Positions 49,321 through 61,557 are shown, counted from the stretch's first letter. The stretch is 64,000 bases of DNA from Onchocerca volvulus (GCA_000499405.2 HG738137.1:14563661-14627660); one strand, 5' to 3'. Notes: generated from the letters alone by a model not told the origin. Program-made: numbers and translations.

Positions 49321-51614
49321 TTAAAAATTTTTTTTAATGATGTTACGTGCTTCCTTATTGAAAATGAAAAAAACAGTTGACAATACGCCACAATAGGAAA
49401 TGACATAGGAATTTATGATAATATTCATTAGAATGGTGATTTCTTCCCCAAAAATCTCGAACAGAATTGGTAACAGAACGTTTAAAAGTACAACTTCAAC
49501 TTCCAATGCACCGCAATTCCATGCGGCTTGAATTAATACCGACCATTCGTAGCGCCGAACTTTCATTGTATTTAATCCGTCATTCATTTTCCCAGTTCCT
49601 AAATATATTTCTTAATTTAGTTATAAAATAATTAAAATAGGAGAGAACAACGACGGATTTAACAAACGTCCTTGTAACTTTTCAAACTAACTTGAAAATG
49701 ACCATTCTTGTTAAGTAAAAAAAAGAAAAAATAAAATACAGGAAATTGCTGGTTCAAACCTTGATTTTGACTGATATCCGTCACAGATCGTTTTTTAAGA
49801 TGCATACTGTAAAATATGGCAGCATACATAATGAACATTATATTGGGCATGGATAAAACCCATAAATTACGAATTCTAAATTATGAAAGCAATTGATAAT
49901 TATTAAATATTTTTCAACTGAAACTAACTGCAACAGCAGAAAGACACTGGCTATTGTAGCATTTGGTTAGCTTTAAATTTTTAAAAACGTCCTTAAGAAT
50001 CGGTTGATATTCTGGAGAAATATGAATTCAGAAATATTCGTCTAAAATTTTACAGTTCTATGATTTTAAGATTAGGTTCAAAATTTGCTGAAAATTGAAT
50101 TAAACATCATTGAAAGATAACCTTTGCCAAATTTTTCCACTTGAATTTTCACATTTTTTCTCCCTAGCCAAGTTCCAGACACGAAATATTCTAGTACAAT
50201 AATAAAACTCACCAAATGTGGACGCTGAAAATTTGACCTATTACAAATAAACTATTGATAAGTTTAGCAATGATTCCTGGAATTTTAAATGTTCAAATAT
50301 CAACTAAAAAAATAATGATTAAAGAAAATCAATCAAAATCGCTCCATTTTGTTGTAATCCGATTTCCAGAATTTGGCATCAATTATTGTAAAACTTTATT
50401 TCAGGAGTTTGATATTAGTTAATATAGTACAACGATGACACAATCGAACAAGTTTCGAAAATGACAAGGTGTCATTCCTAGATCTACTTTTAGCAGAATT
50501 TTGAATGAAATGATACCCATTTATAAATTGTTCAAAGAAGAACAATCATTGAAAGAAATCATTTCGATCATTCTTTGTACAATATCAATGAATCATACCT
50601 AAAACTGACAGCCAAACAAGAGTGATTAGAAAATACAGCCTTGTCGATTTAAAAAAAGAATTGTATTTTGGCAAAACAAATGTGACAAAGCGATTCAATG
50701 CCAAGAGAAATGAAAAATGCAGTATGGATGTATATGAAAATGAAAATATAATTGTAAATGTGTAGTTAATCCTTGTGGTTTCGTTCCCTAAAATATAAGC
50801 AAATTAGATGCTCGGAAAAGTTTTTTCGCTTAATGCAATGACGATATTCTGTAAAAGCGAGATTTTTAGAAAGTTTTTTACAAGAAAGAAGGATCTGATA
50901 GAATGAAATATCCTCTACATTTAAAAATTTCCATTTCAGTATTCAAATTTTTGATTTTGATAACAGTTAAATTCTGTGTTCTAAATTTGTCTCAAAAAAC
51001 ATTGATATTACTTATGTGACACAAAAACTAAATTTATCTCTTACAAGACAAGAAAGTTTCAATTTCTGTTCCTCGAAAAAAATATGACAGCTTTAATTAT
51101 TAGAAATATTCCTAATACCGAAATATTTTGTCCGCAAGATTAGAAAACGAATATATTTCATTAGCAATGATCTCTTCGTTCTTCGCAAATCATTTTTGAA
51201 ACAGTTATTTGAAGTAATTGCTGAATGAGCGAATAGTCCCAAAGTAAATGTTTCTGTGAAATGTAAATAAAACAACTTACCATGGAGACTATTTTCATTT
51301 TGTAATATTTCAGGTAGTACAACGATTAGTTGAGGGAGAAAAGCCAAAAAATTAGAAATAATCAGCTGTGATGCAATATAAACAAATGACTGACTGTAAG
51401 GATTGCCTTTTCTTCCAGAGAATAATGCAGTAGCCATTAGAATATTACTCGCAATACCGTATAGCAAAAAAACGGCAAAAAGCAGAACTGCTATGTATTT
51501 CAAAACTTTATGATGCTCGTCTCTTATGTCTAACACTTTTGTCATATTTTTTTCCAGACAGGTTGAAGGTAATACTAGAAGTAATGCAATAATATGGAAA
51601 GAACGAGCCACCAT
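49321..51614 (-). CDS. Seven-transmembrane receptor, nematode srx-like (5 exons, 339 aa)
   Basis: Exons, in minus-strand order: 51614-51281, 50787-50599, 50224-50122, 49875-49760, 49598-49321. The introns are GT-AG and the phases join (1020 nt with stop). A possible signal peptide (MVARSFHIIALLLVLPSTC) precedes seven hydrophobic segments. Helix 1 contains YGIASNILM; helix 3 ends in LALNRFVTFVLPKY (NRF at 143-145 instead of DRY). Two cysteines (C184 and C199) lie in the extracellular loop after helix 4, helix 6 follows LIQAAWNCG, and the tail has FFIFNKEARNIIKK. The NRF motif, the short loop cysteines and the FNKEAR end resemble the nematode serpentine receptor class x. The assignment to srx rather than another class is by motif only. 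Likely chemosensory or peptide-type GPCR at the cell surface; ligand unknown. It has a tandem paralogue at 54853-56841. Confidence 0.82.
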
Positions 51615-52984
51615 TCTATCAACTGGTAAATTTCGTGAACTTTGTGCTATAAGAGGGAAGATGCTTGAAATGCAAGCTCTAAGATTTATTAGTTCGAATC
51701 TAAAAATAATAAATATAGCTGATAATGAGATTATCTTTATATCTAAGAAGCAATAATAATTAGATCGCGAAATAAGATTTTCATTTCTTTTGCAGTTGCC
51801 ATAGAAATTACTAATTATATTGTCATTGTTATTGTTACTGTTTTCACAGATTGAATAAAAAAATATTCAGATTCCTCCTTACTGGTTCACTGCGCCAATT
51901 TATGAATTGGCAGCAATCCTACACCGAATCATTTTGCGTTTTTTTTTTTTTAAAGAAACCATTGAAGATTTTGTTCCAATAATCTTACATTTCGTCTGAA
52001 AAATATTCTTGATGCGACTTCAAAATGAATTTTTAGCTTGTACCTTTCCAAGTTCGTTTAATTTATGTGATAATCTCTAAATGTAGCTCTCTAAAACCCC
52101 AAAATTGGGTGACTTTTTTTTTTTTATTTATATATAAAGTGTACAATGAATACGACAATGCATTGCTTAATCAAAGAATTTTAATAGTATATAAAATTTG
52201 GCTTAAATTTAGTTCCAATATTAACCACAAAAATAATTATATAAATAAAAAAAGTCACCCAATTTTACTCCCTTGAAGAATGAAGGAGATTAAAAACAGT
52301 TCCTAATTAATAAAATTAGAGGAAAATTAACAGGTTGAATATCCAACCAAAAAATTGCGGATATTTCAAGTTTCAAATAGGTAATGACATAAAAAAAATA
52401 GTTTTGTCAGTTCGAAGTTATTTTTCACCTTTTCCTGTTTTTCCTTACTATCATACATCGCATGATCATTGCTTTCTCTTGAGTTTATTATAATAACTAT
52501 GAATTGATTGAACAACCTCATTTTTACTAATAATCAGAAAAAATATTGTTGAAATAACATGTTAACAAAATGCAGCAAGAGTAGAGTAACGATTCTTCAA
52601 TTTATTTTCTTTCACTTTATATTTGGCTGACTGTTTTCAATTTACTTTGCTTTGTATCGTCATATTAATTATATTCATATTAAGATGCTCTTAATCTTTA
52701 GAGAAAAATCAAATGTATATTGTTGACTTTATTATAATTGTCCGGGAACTGCTAATTGATTCAATCAAATATTCAGAAATATGATGTCCAATAATTTCTA
52801 AAATTTTTTCAATTAATTGAATAAAATCAGAAATATCGGCAGCTTTGTTAATCCATTCTTCTCATTTTATAAGAAATGTTTCGAAAATTGTCAGCTACAT
52901 TCACATGAAACTTCTAATAAATACTCACTAAAACTTGAATATCATAGCACAGAGCCTTAAAGAGCTTTTAGTGTAGAAAGATTT
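51615..52984. other. 5' flank of receptor gene 1
   Basis: No exon is supported. Parts align with the shorter 5' flank of receptor 2: ATATTGTTGAAATAACATGTTAAC at about 52541 matches ATATTGTTGAAATAACATATTAAC at about 57573. Unit 2 lacks roughly 350 bases between this point and the conserved block. Confidence 0.5.
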
Positions 52985-53218
52985 AAATTGAAACTATTTC
53001 ATGAGATCCTGAATCAGTTCACCCATTTTTGGAATGGTCCTTTCTTAGCTTACGGTAAGAAATTTTTAGGTACAGCTTACAACTATAGCTTTTGTCATTG
53101 TTCATTATGTGCTGTTACTTGCAGTTGTGCTTGCCATCGCCGGGGACGATTTACTTGTTGTTTTTTTGTCGATTTAACCAGAAAATCTATATTAGTTAGA
53201 TATAAGACGTAAGTGAGT
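52985..53218. promoter_or_regulatory. Conserved noncoding block upstream of receptor 1
   Basis: This block is about 90 percent identical to 57625-57848, upstream of receptor 2, including CTTACGGTAAGAAATTTTTAG and CATCGCCGGGGACG. Paired receptor exons look only about 70 percent alike by eye. It lies about 1.4 kb before the start codon here and 0.8 kb in unit 2. The plus-strand frame across it is open here but broken in the other copy, so it is unlikely to be coding. It could be a shared enhancer or 5' exon, a transposon piece, or the target of gene conversion. Confidence 0.45.
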
Positions 53219-53399
53219 CTGCACATGGACATATTAAATTTTATTTCAAATAAATATTAAATTCAAATTAGCAATTTGTTAATTTTTGCGTTGCATATAA
53301 AATATCAAGCGATTCATGAAGATAATTTTAAAAATTAATGTTGGGCTACAAAAAATTAATGTATTTTTACTTCTCCGCTATCATATTTAATGAAGTTTA

Positions 53400-56300
53400 A
53401 TAATTATAACACTTAATAATCATTATTTCTTAATTTTTGTCCTTTACTATTACCTATCTACGGTTATCATTTTTATCCATTGTAATGTTCGCTGTATATT
53501 TTGCGATATTCTACATAGTCAGAAACGTTATGTTACTTCAGGTATTTAACATAATCAAACTTATTACTACAGTACCATTATTTCTTGCATTATAAACTAT
53601 TGAATTTTCATGCCATGAATTTAATGATCGCCGCGAAATATCTGTATTCAAGACTGAAGATCAATTCAATTCCCAGGAAAATAAGTCAGTAAATGAAAAT
53701 GCCATCAGTAAAAGCCTCGAAAAAACTTTAGATCCATGCTGAAAATACTCCACCTGTTTCTTCACAAGTTTCAGATGCTTATAATGACTTTGTGTATAAT
53801 TTCAAAGATGTATGCATGGTTTTTTTGAAATTTAAAATCATTTCTTTTGATTGCATGTATGCAATCTTAGTCTTTCAATTAAAAATGTAGTTTATGTAAA
53901 TGTAAGAATATTATTTCATCGTAATGAAATCATAGAGATACGTTGGAAATGGTTTGAGAATAAATTTTCCTGTATTCAGTACTTCCATGTAACAGATTTC
54001 TTTCGCTTCATTTTCAAATCAACAACTTCTTAAATCCAACAAAACTGAAAGAACTCTGAAGTGTCAACTCGCAATCAGAAAGTCACACAAACAACAATGC
54101 TTCTCACGTCATCGTCATAGATCAACATATTTCTACTTGTTCGCAAATAGATTCTTGATTAATTTCATCAAGATTAATTTCATCAATTCTCCTCATAATA
54201 AAATGCTTAAATAAATTAAGCCTACGCATATTGTCAGAAAATATTCGACAACATGCAAAGAAATATCGTTTTCACAAGTTTGAAACATACTGAATAAAGG
54301 ATGAATAAAGGAATAAGATAGATATATAGACAGATTTGCTGATTCACTTTTTATATTTTATAAAACATATTTTTCCACCTGTTATCGCAACTTGCAAATT
54401 CACAACATCTAACGGTTATCGTTTGTATGGCACTTCTGATAAATATGCATCAAAAGTTACATGTCAAAACTATAAATGAAAGCTTTCATAATTGTGATAA
54501 TACTGCAAATAATCTGTATTTCAAGAAATTTTGAATGAAGATTTGGAGTGGAATTGTTATCAGACAATCTCAACAACGCAAAGAAAAGCAATTATGGAAT
54601 TATTTTTCAAACGAAATAAGAGTATCCTTGCGCGATAATTAATATAATTATCAATTTATCTACTTTAAATTCCTAATGTTTAATAATACTTCTATTTTAC
54701 TCATCGAAACTTTCTTTATGTCTAAATTTTTTTCATGGTTTATCATAGCACAAATTCGTTGAAATGGAACTGAAAATTATAAAAATTTAACATTAGGGAA
54801 CATTTAAGCATATAAATTACCGGTATGAAATCTTTTCGAACTGTTCGTTTTTTCAAGTAAACCGACGATGCAAATAACGCCTTTTATGTGCTCTTTTACA
54901 GTAAATGAAATGAATAGTTGGAAATACGGCATATTCGAAAATGAAGTAACAATTTATCAAAATTTTCGATGGAATATTGATTGTTTGACTGAAAACTCCA
55001 GTCAAAAGTGATGACAGAAAATTAAGCATAATAACTCCAATTATCAATGCACCGCAATTCCACGCGGCTTGAATTAAAATCAACCGTTCATAATTATTTT
55101 TTGCTGTTTTCGTTTTGTGTCCAACACACATTTTCCTAATTCCTAAAACATTTGTAACTTTACAATGAAATAATTAACCTATTTCATTATAGTACAAAAA
55201 CGATTAAAAAATTCTTAAATCCCATAGTAACTTTTCATAACTAATTTTGAAATAGTCAGTAATAGTCAGTAAACCTTTTTCTTTGTCGATTTTATTATGC
55301 AAGAAAGAAACAAATAAAAATTGCAAACTTTGACGTTTATGGCGTAAGATATAGAATATCGCAACATACATAATGAACATTGCAGTAGGTAAAAACAGTG
55401 TCCAAGCATAAAACGTTCTAAAGTATAGTAAGCAAATAATCAATCCTAGACATTTTTCAAATAAAACTTATTAAAATATAAAGAAGTGAGACGACACTCA
55501 TTACTGTGGTATAGAAATTTTTTGATATATCATCAAAAATCGATTGGTACTAAAGAATACGGATGCAGAAATTTATATCTGAAGCTTTGCAGTTTGATGA
55601 TAAAGTTATATTTAAAATTTGTTGAAAATTGAATGAAATTGCATTGTAAAATAACCTTTGAAAAATCTTTCCTGTTTCAGTCTCACATTTTTTCTCCCAA
55701 GTCAAATTCAAGGCAAAAAATTTTCTGGTACAATAATAACAATCGCCAATCGTGACCGCTAAAAATTTAATTTAATTATAAGTAATCTGCTAATAAAAAT
55801 AAATGGAATTTTGAAATGTTTCGAATATTATAAAGCATATAAGAATTCAAAAATTTGAGCAAAGAATTATCCTATTCGATGAAGTGAGTAGTTTCGATGA
55901 AATTTGATTTCCGGAATCCAATTATTTTTCAATTACTATAACATTGGTGTAATTGACGTCCATCATATATTATTTAGCATATATATAGCCTAGCATATAT
56001 TGTTTAAGAGGAATCACTTTGATCATTGTTAGAGTGATATCAATAAATTATACCTGAATTTAACAACCATACAAGTGTGATTAGAAAATACAACTTTATT
56101 GATTTGAAAAAAATGTTGTATTTTGGTAAAATTAACACCACAAAGCGATTTAATGCTAAGAGAAACGAAAAGTGAAGTACGGAAAAAAATGATAAAACGG
56201 CCAAACTTGAGAATATACGGTTAATCCATGTTATTTGATACACTGAAATACAAGCAAAATTAGTTATCCAAGAAAAATTTATTTCATTGTTGTTATCGAA

Positions 56301-57845
56301 ACATTCTAACCGACATATTTTTGTTTAAGAATGCTATAAAATGCTTCAAAAATTTCTTTTTAAAATTTTGAATTACTAATCACTATGTTTTAAGTTTGCC
56401 GACAGAAGACATCTGATATAACCAGTGTAACATAAAAACCGATTCTTCAACTGAGTAAATGAATGATCTCAAAGTAAATATTGTGAAAAATAAGTAAAAC
56501 AACTTATCATTTGAATTGTTTGTAGTTTGTAGCATTCCAGGTAGTACAACAAAAAAATATGGGAGAAAAGCCATAAAATCAGAAATAATCAGTTGTAATG
56601 CAATAAGGACAAATGAATGACTGAAAGGCTTCTCTTGTCCTCTACAGAATAATGCAACAGTCATCAGAATGTTACTAGCAATACCGTACAACAAAAAAGC
56701 AAGAAAAAGTAGAATAGCTGTGTATTTTAAAGCTTTGTAATTCTCGCGTCTTATGTCAAATACTGTTGTCCTATTTCCTTCGTGGCAAGTTACAAATAAT
56801 TTTAGAAATAGTACAATAATACAGCAAGAACGAGCAATCATTTTGTTAACCGATAAGTTTCATAAATTTCAATACGTTAAGAGGGAAGAAATTTGAATTT
56901 GCATGAAATTTCAATGTCTGAACTGGAAACTGCCAAAGAATTGTGCGTTTGAATTTCTGAACTAGTAAATGTGATTCATGATCGAAGTGTATAAATATTT
57001 AAGAAGCAATAATAATTTGATGACAAAATGAAATTATCATTTTCTTTTGCTGATAATAATATTATTGCCGTCGTCATCGCAGTCATTGCTTTGAATCGTA
57101 TGATCAAATCTTTGGACCGCTTTTTTCTGAGCTTATTATATTAGCTATGAATAACTCAATTTTCAACTAACCCCATTCCTATGGTATTTTCTTTTCCATC
57201 CTACGCAAACATCTTAGAAACAATAAGTCAATTATGACAATACAAAGCAAAATAAATTGTAAACAATTAGCAACTAAGCAAGAAAATAAATTATGTGAGA
57301 AAAACAAACCGGAAATAACTTTTCGAAGAGATTGAAATTCAGTGTTCATTCAAATTGGATCTGCTAATCTATTTCTGGACATTTATTTAGGCTCGTCAAA
57401 TCAAAGAAACACAATTTGTTGTTAATGAAAGAATGCTTATTTGCAGCAGTATGTTAAACTTTTCACTGCCAACAAAGAGCAAAAAATTGGAAAATTTCTC
57501 AAACAATTAAGAACGATTTCTAAAATGATTAGGCAGTTGTACTAAATCACCTCATTTTAACTAGTTATGAGAAAGAATATTGTTGAAATAACATATTAAC
57601 AAAATGCAGCAGGAGTAGAGTAATAACTGTTTCATAACATCCTGAATCAGTTCACCCATATTTGGAATGATCCTCTTGTGGCTTACGGTAAGAAATTTTT
57701 AGGTACAACTTACAACTATAGCTTTTGTCATTGTGCATTGTGTGCTGTTACTTGCAGTTGTGCTTATCATCGCCGGGGACGGTTTACATACGTGTTGTGT
57801 TTTTTTGTCGATATAATCAAGAAGTCTATATAAGTTAGATATAAC
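53400..57845. repeat. Tandem duplication unit 2, carrying the splice-damaged receptor gene
   Basis: Paralogous to 46980-53215 in the same orientation; landmarks are given there. It is about 1.8 kb shorter. Its noncoding 3' flank (53400-54852) contains no supported exon. Confidence 0.8.
54853..56841 (-). pseudogene. Second srx-like receptor gene, first splice donor lost (five exon remnants, 352 codons)
   Basis: Exon equivalents in minus-strand order: 56841-56508, 56242-56054, 55758-55656, 55417-55275, 55142-54853. The first three match those of receptor 1 exactly in length (334, 189, 103), and the reading frame stays open through all five (1059 nt with stop). Features are as in receptor 1: N-terminal hydrophobic stretch, ALNRFVVLILPKY, DCYYC and KKC, LIQAAWNCGAL. 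However, the exon 1 donor reads G|ATAAGT where receptor 1 has G|GTAAGT. No nearby GT in the correct phase is visible; reading through gives a stop after 152 residues. The gene is therefore probably damaged or spliced differently, although the rest of its frame is intact, which suggests a recent loss. A sequencing error at one base would also explain it. Confidence 0.75.
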
Positions 57846-57848
57846 ACG
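57625..57848. promoter_or_regulatory. Conserved noncoding block upstream of receptor 2
   Basis: Counterpart of 52985-53218. It begins TAACATCCTGAATCAGTTCACCC and ends near TATAACACGTACGTGCATC. It contains the same CTTACGGTAAGAAATTTTTAG and CATCGCCGGGGACG cores. It lies about 0.8 kb before the receptor 2 start codon. Function is unknown; see the matching entry for alternatives. Confidence 0.45.
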
Positions 57849-58090
57849 TACGTGCATCTACATGTCCACGTGCACGTATTTAGGATGTCACGCGATGTAT
57901 CTGTATTTTTTGTGTGTAATGATATGGAGTACATTTATATATTCAAAGTGCTGAAGTATCCATATATAAGCAAACAAGAAAAAAGCAAACCTTATTGTTG
58001 AAGAGTTAGTTACATCTCTCTTAAAACTCCAGTTGTTTTAGGAGAGTATTGAAATATTCACGAAATGTCAATTTTTTTTTTAAATGACAT

Positions 58091-58135
<45 letters not shown>

Positions 58136-58574
58136 TAAATGAAAATTCATTTATTTATTGGCAGTTTAAAAGTTTGGAACTTTATGCGGACGTAATTCGC
58201 ATCTGATTTATCATGGTTTATGCACATTTTAGAAATATACCTGAGATTGCATCAAGTGTCTCCTGAGATTATTATAACCAAACTAAAAGTGTGTTGATTT
58301 CTCAACTTTTATAATTTTTCCACTTCTTGTAAGCATCTTCATTACGCTAAATATGCAAGAAAGCGTCCAAAAAAATTTCCTTATATTTTAGTACGGTATA
58401 TCGAGATAATTAGTGATAATTTGATGATGATTCTCTCGAGAAGGTTTTCGTCGTTTTTTTGCACCCGCAGATTCCTTGGGCATTTTTTGTCAAGTTATTC
58501 CTTGAAAAATCTGAATTTCTAATTTCTAATCTATAAATTATCCATTGAAATTTTTCATGATGGAAAGCGAAAAC
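57849..58574. other. Noncoding spacer with a microsatellite
   Basis: No gene is supported between the receptor unit and the second Helitron block. The interval contains the TG repeat listed separately. Confidence 0.5.
58093..58134. repeat. (TG)21 microsatellite
   Basis: An uninterrupted TG dinucleotide run of about 42 bases. It is likely to be polymorphic in length. No gene is associated. Confidence 0.97.
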
Positions 58575-59259
58575 AAAGAGATATGTTGTACATAACAAAT
58601 ATTGATTGATAATTTGTTTAAAAAAGGAAAAGAGAAAGGAATTGATATGAATTTTACATAAAGTAGATATTTTTTTCCGACATATTACATGGAAAGAAAA
58701 ATTAATTAAAAGGGAAAAAAATTTCTAAAAATTTTCAATTTTTATAATATACCAGCTGGACCTGGCCATCCGTAGAGTGACAGATCCAGTTAGTCTACAT
58801 AAATAAAAATGTCAATGTTCGTTTGTTCAAAATCTCCGAAAGTTCTTAAACACATGCCTTATCTACATTGATTTGAAGTCTTAAATGTCGGACAATTCTT
58901 ACCTATTGCTTGAATATTTGAAACATCGTTGCATTTGAACACGTTTTGTTTGTACTTTTTATATACAGTCGTTCCTGTAACTCAATCTAGTTAATATGAA
59001 AAAAGTAAAAGTGCATGTTTCTGGTGCGTGGGGAAAAAAAACTGGTAGTTTGTAATTTGATTTGTAGTTTGCTGAATTAGAGACTGATTCTTGCTATTGT
59101 GATTAGGCAAGGTCAGCAATAAGTTTTTTGTCTTCTATGACAGTGATGAATCCTGTTGAGAGAGGTTTTATTGATTGATGAAGAATGATTCTTCATATCA
59201 AACAATTGTTAGAGAATATCAAGGTATACTGATCATTGGGTTATTCTTTCCTTTGTCGC

Positions 59260-59880
59260 TGATAGAGAAGAAAATTATTCAATTGAATTTCGGATTGTTA
59301 AATTTATGTTGACCATCTCGCAGTGAAGCCAGGGGGCCGGATTTTATGATAAATTTGTTCTTTCATTTTGAAAATTGGCCTGAATTTTGTTACCATTTCT
59401 GCGCCTAACGACATCATTTGGAAGCAGCAGTTTAGGAGTTGCATTTCCTAATGACAGATAGGAAATGCTTCGAATCGGCAGTATTTCTGGGAAATAAAGT
59501 TTTAAACGGCTCTACGCTTCTGCAAAATGAGGGAGTTCAATTTTTCCAGCGTCTCAACATGTCACTTTTGTTTCTCCATTAAATTTCAGAGTCTTTCAAT
59601 AAGGACACACTACAGTCATATTGCCGATGAAAACAAACCGCAAGGAATGCAAGGCGATTGTAATGGCGTGATTGCTGAACAAGGAGTCATGTTTGACGCT
59701 GATCTCCTCTTCCTTGTTGATGTATTTCACCATTCTCAGTCTGTCACGTTCATTTGTTCAGAACACGACCGACATGCTCGCAACCATGCATTCTCAGGTC
59801 TAGCTGCATACCGCTTTGTTTTTATTGCCATTCTTTGTCTTGTTCACTGTTCGTTGATGCTGTCGGAAAACCCGAAATAA
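59260..59880 (-). pseudogene. Helitron N-terminal zinc-binding region, second copy
   Basis: Nearly identical to 45060-45670, lacking about 21 bases of it. The minus-strand translation again contains KTLKFNGETKVTC and DAGKIKLPHF separated by stops. The 117-codon plus-strand open frame at 59527-59880 is an antisense shadow, despite being long for this AT-rich window. Confidence 0.7.
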
Positions 59881-59931
59881 CTTTTCTATCTCAAAATACA
59901 CTACAAAAAGTTATTTGAATCGTTATCCAAT

Positions 59932-60085
59932 TCACATGTAATATCTTATTGATATCCTGTATGATAATCATGCAACATGTAAGATTCACATTCCTAATGC
60001 CAATCATGTAACATGTAAAGATTCACATCCTGTATGTTAATCATGTGACATGTAAGTCTTTTTACATCCGATATGCTAATTATCA
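59932..60085. repeat. 36-base tandem array, copy 2
   Basis: About four units with the ACATGTAA and CATCCTGTATG cores. It is the counterpart of 45718-45900 and is shorter by roughly one unit. Confidence 0.7.
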
Positions 60086-60984
60086 CAAAAACTATATCCT
60101 TTTATCAATCTCTTACACAGCATGAGAAAGCTGTGTAATTCTCTTCTTTGTATTCTAGAAACCACACGCGGTTATCTAGGATAGAAGGGTTATTCTTAAA
60201 ATTGGTTTGGCTATTGATGGTGAAAATTTCGACTAAGGTAAAGTTGTAATTGAAGCTTGTAGCTACTGTAAACTGCTATATTTTCAACCTTAATTCTTCT
60301 ATTTGGTAATCCTCGGTTATTATAATCTTTATTCCGTAAATTTCTTACTATATCATCAATTATTTGCGTATTAACAATAAACATAAAAAGTAATTGTCCA
60401 TGCATTCACATTCCGACTCAAATAGTAAGTTCTTATTTTTCACTCATGCAAACTCTTTACTTCTAAGAAGAAAGAAAAAAAAAAAAATCTTTTATCGAGA
60501 AAGAAAAAAGAGTTGTGAACTTATGATACCATATGAAAAGCGACTGTTATTTATGGCATATTCGAAGCAAGTTCGTTATGGTCCTTATGATGCTGGTTGT
60601 GGGTTCTGCTGAATTCACGACATTCTTCCTCAGCTTGATTTGCGATTATTTATAGCAATATTTCCATTCTGCACAAGTACGACAACCTACGCTTGATTTT
60701 CTCTGAGGCATTATTTGGGTGAATTAAAAGCAGATCGATTGCATCCGAATTATTCTCAAAATTATTTAAGAATATCGAAGCAAATTAATCACTGGATTAT
60801 TACTTCCTTTGTTATTTATAGAGAAGAATAGAATTCTTTGGCTGTCGATTTATTGCTATTGCTGCATCGATCGGTGTCGTTGTAAAACAGTCGCGCTGTT
60901 GGTGTGGAAACTCCGAACTAAACTATTTGTTGAATCCGAATTGTTGTTGGATCTGAGTTTCTAATGTCAGGGAAAATTAATTTC
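60086..60984. other. Degenerate, probably Helitron-derived DNA
   Basis: No intact gene is visible. A segment near 60769-60830 (AGAATATCGAAGCAAATTAATCAC onward) loosely resembles 59214-59275 in the adjoining element, suggesting another decayed piece of the same family. The short plus-strand frame at 60394-60612 has no recognisable similarity. Confidence 0.4.
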
Positions 60985-61557
60985 ACAATGCTTGTAGGTA
61001 TACAATATTTTTTGTTGTTCCGTTATCTATGTAGATAAGGGAGTGTTTGGTTTGCCGATTCTAGAGCACGCAACATGTAATTGTCCATGGGAGAAACAAT
61101 CCATCTCTAGATCTAAACTGCGCAATTCCAAAGATTAGCCCTGAGTTTTGTTGATGATGATTGCAAACGCCAATCGAATTGGGAATTGTAATCTTTTGAA
61201 TTGAAATAGCATATCCGTTGGAATGATAGAAATGCGAGGAATGAAGACATCTTCATTTTTGAAAAGTTCTGTCAAAATTGCTTTTTCTACGATATTGCTC
61301 ATTAATTTTTCATTGCAAGCCTTTGTCATTGCAAAGTTTTGGCTGGTTGATATTTCAAAAACCTGATAATTGGCATGTCTATTTTCAACTGCAGTACATG
61401 CGATGGCATCTTCGACAGATCGAGTGAATTTAAAGATTCTGTGGATAATAAATTGCTTTATCTGCTTCAACAACAATGTTAACAACGACTTGAGTATGAC
61501 TGCCTGTACTACAAAATCCATATATCGTATTTTTCGTTGCAAATTTTCTTTATGCAA
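60985..61557 (-). pseudogene. Helitron PIF1-type helicase C-terminus, fragment
   Basis: The minus-strand frame includes FKNEDVFIPRISIIPTDMLF, then QFKRLQFPIRLAFAIIINKTQG, which is the typical end region of PIF1-type Helitron helicases. Beyond the stop, a segment with FLPWTITCCVL and YIDNGTTKNI continues in shifted frames, as expected for a decayed LYVA.SR...NLYIY region. The N-terminal helicase motifs are missing upstream. It is not functional. Confidence 0.8.

Larger units (their letters stand above)
46980..53215. repeat. Tandem duplication unit 1, carrying the intact receptor gene
   Basis: This unit is paralogous to 53400-57845. Matched landmarks include CTGTTTCTT(or TTTGTTTCTT)TACAAATTTCAGAT at 47277 versus 53753, TTATTCGACAACAC-like at 47610 versus 54245, AAAGAAAAGCAATTATGG at 47974 versus 54578, the receptor exons, and the conserved block near 53000 versus 57640. 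Unit 1 is longer, because its downstream part (46980-49320) has extra or less-deleted sequence. Both units are in the same orientation. Confidence 0.8.
58575..60085. repeat. Large direct repeat, copy 2 (Helitron-derived block)
   Basis: Direct-orientation counterpart of 44340-45905. It covers the short flank, the Helitron 3' terminal module, the decayed N-terminal coding region and the 36-base tandem array. Similarity ends at about 60085, where copy 1 runs into the plus-strand Helitron remnant instead. Confidence 0.85.

Noticed and set aside
51093..51280. C-terminal extension of receptor 1 exon 1 as a separate short receptor form
   Set aside because: It is read-through past a strong GTAAGT donor. 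The spliced form restores helices 3 to 7 in frame.
59527..59880. 117-codon plus-strand open frame, nearly repeated at 45386-45667, with a hydrophobic C-terminal stretch that looks like a conserved membrane protein
   Set aside because: The opposite strand carries the cysteine-rich N-terminal region of a Helitron protein (KTLKFNGETKVTC, DAGKIKLPHF), and the identity between copies is explained by the recent duplication of that block. The plus frame is an antisense shadow.
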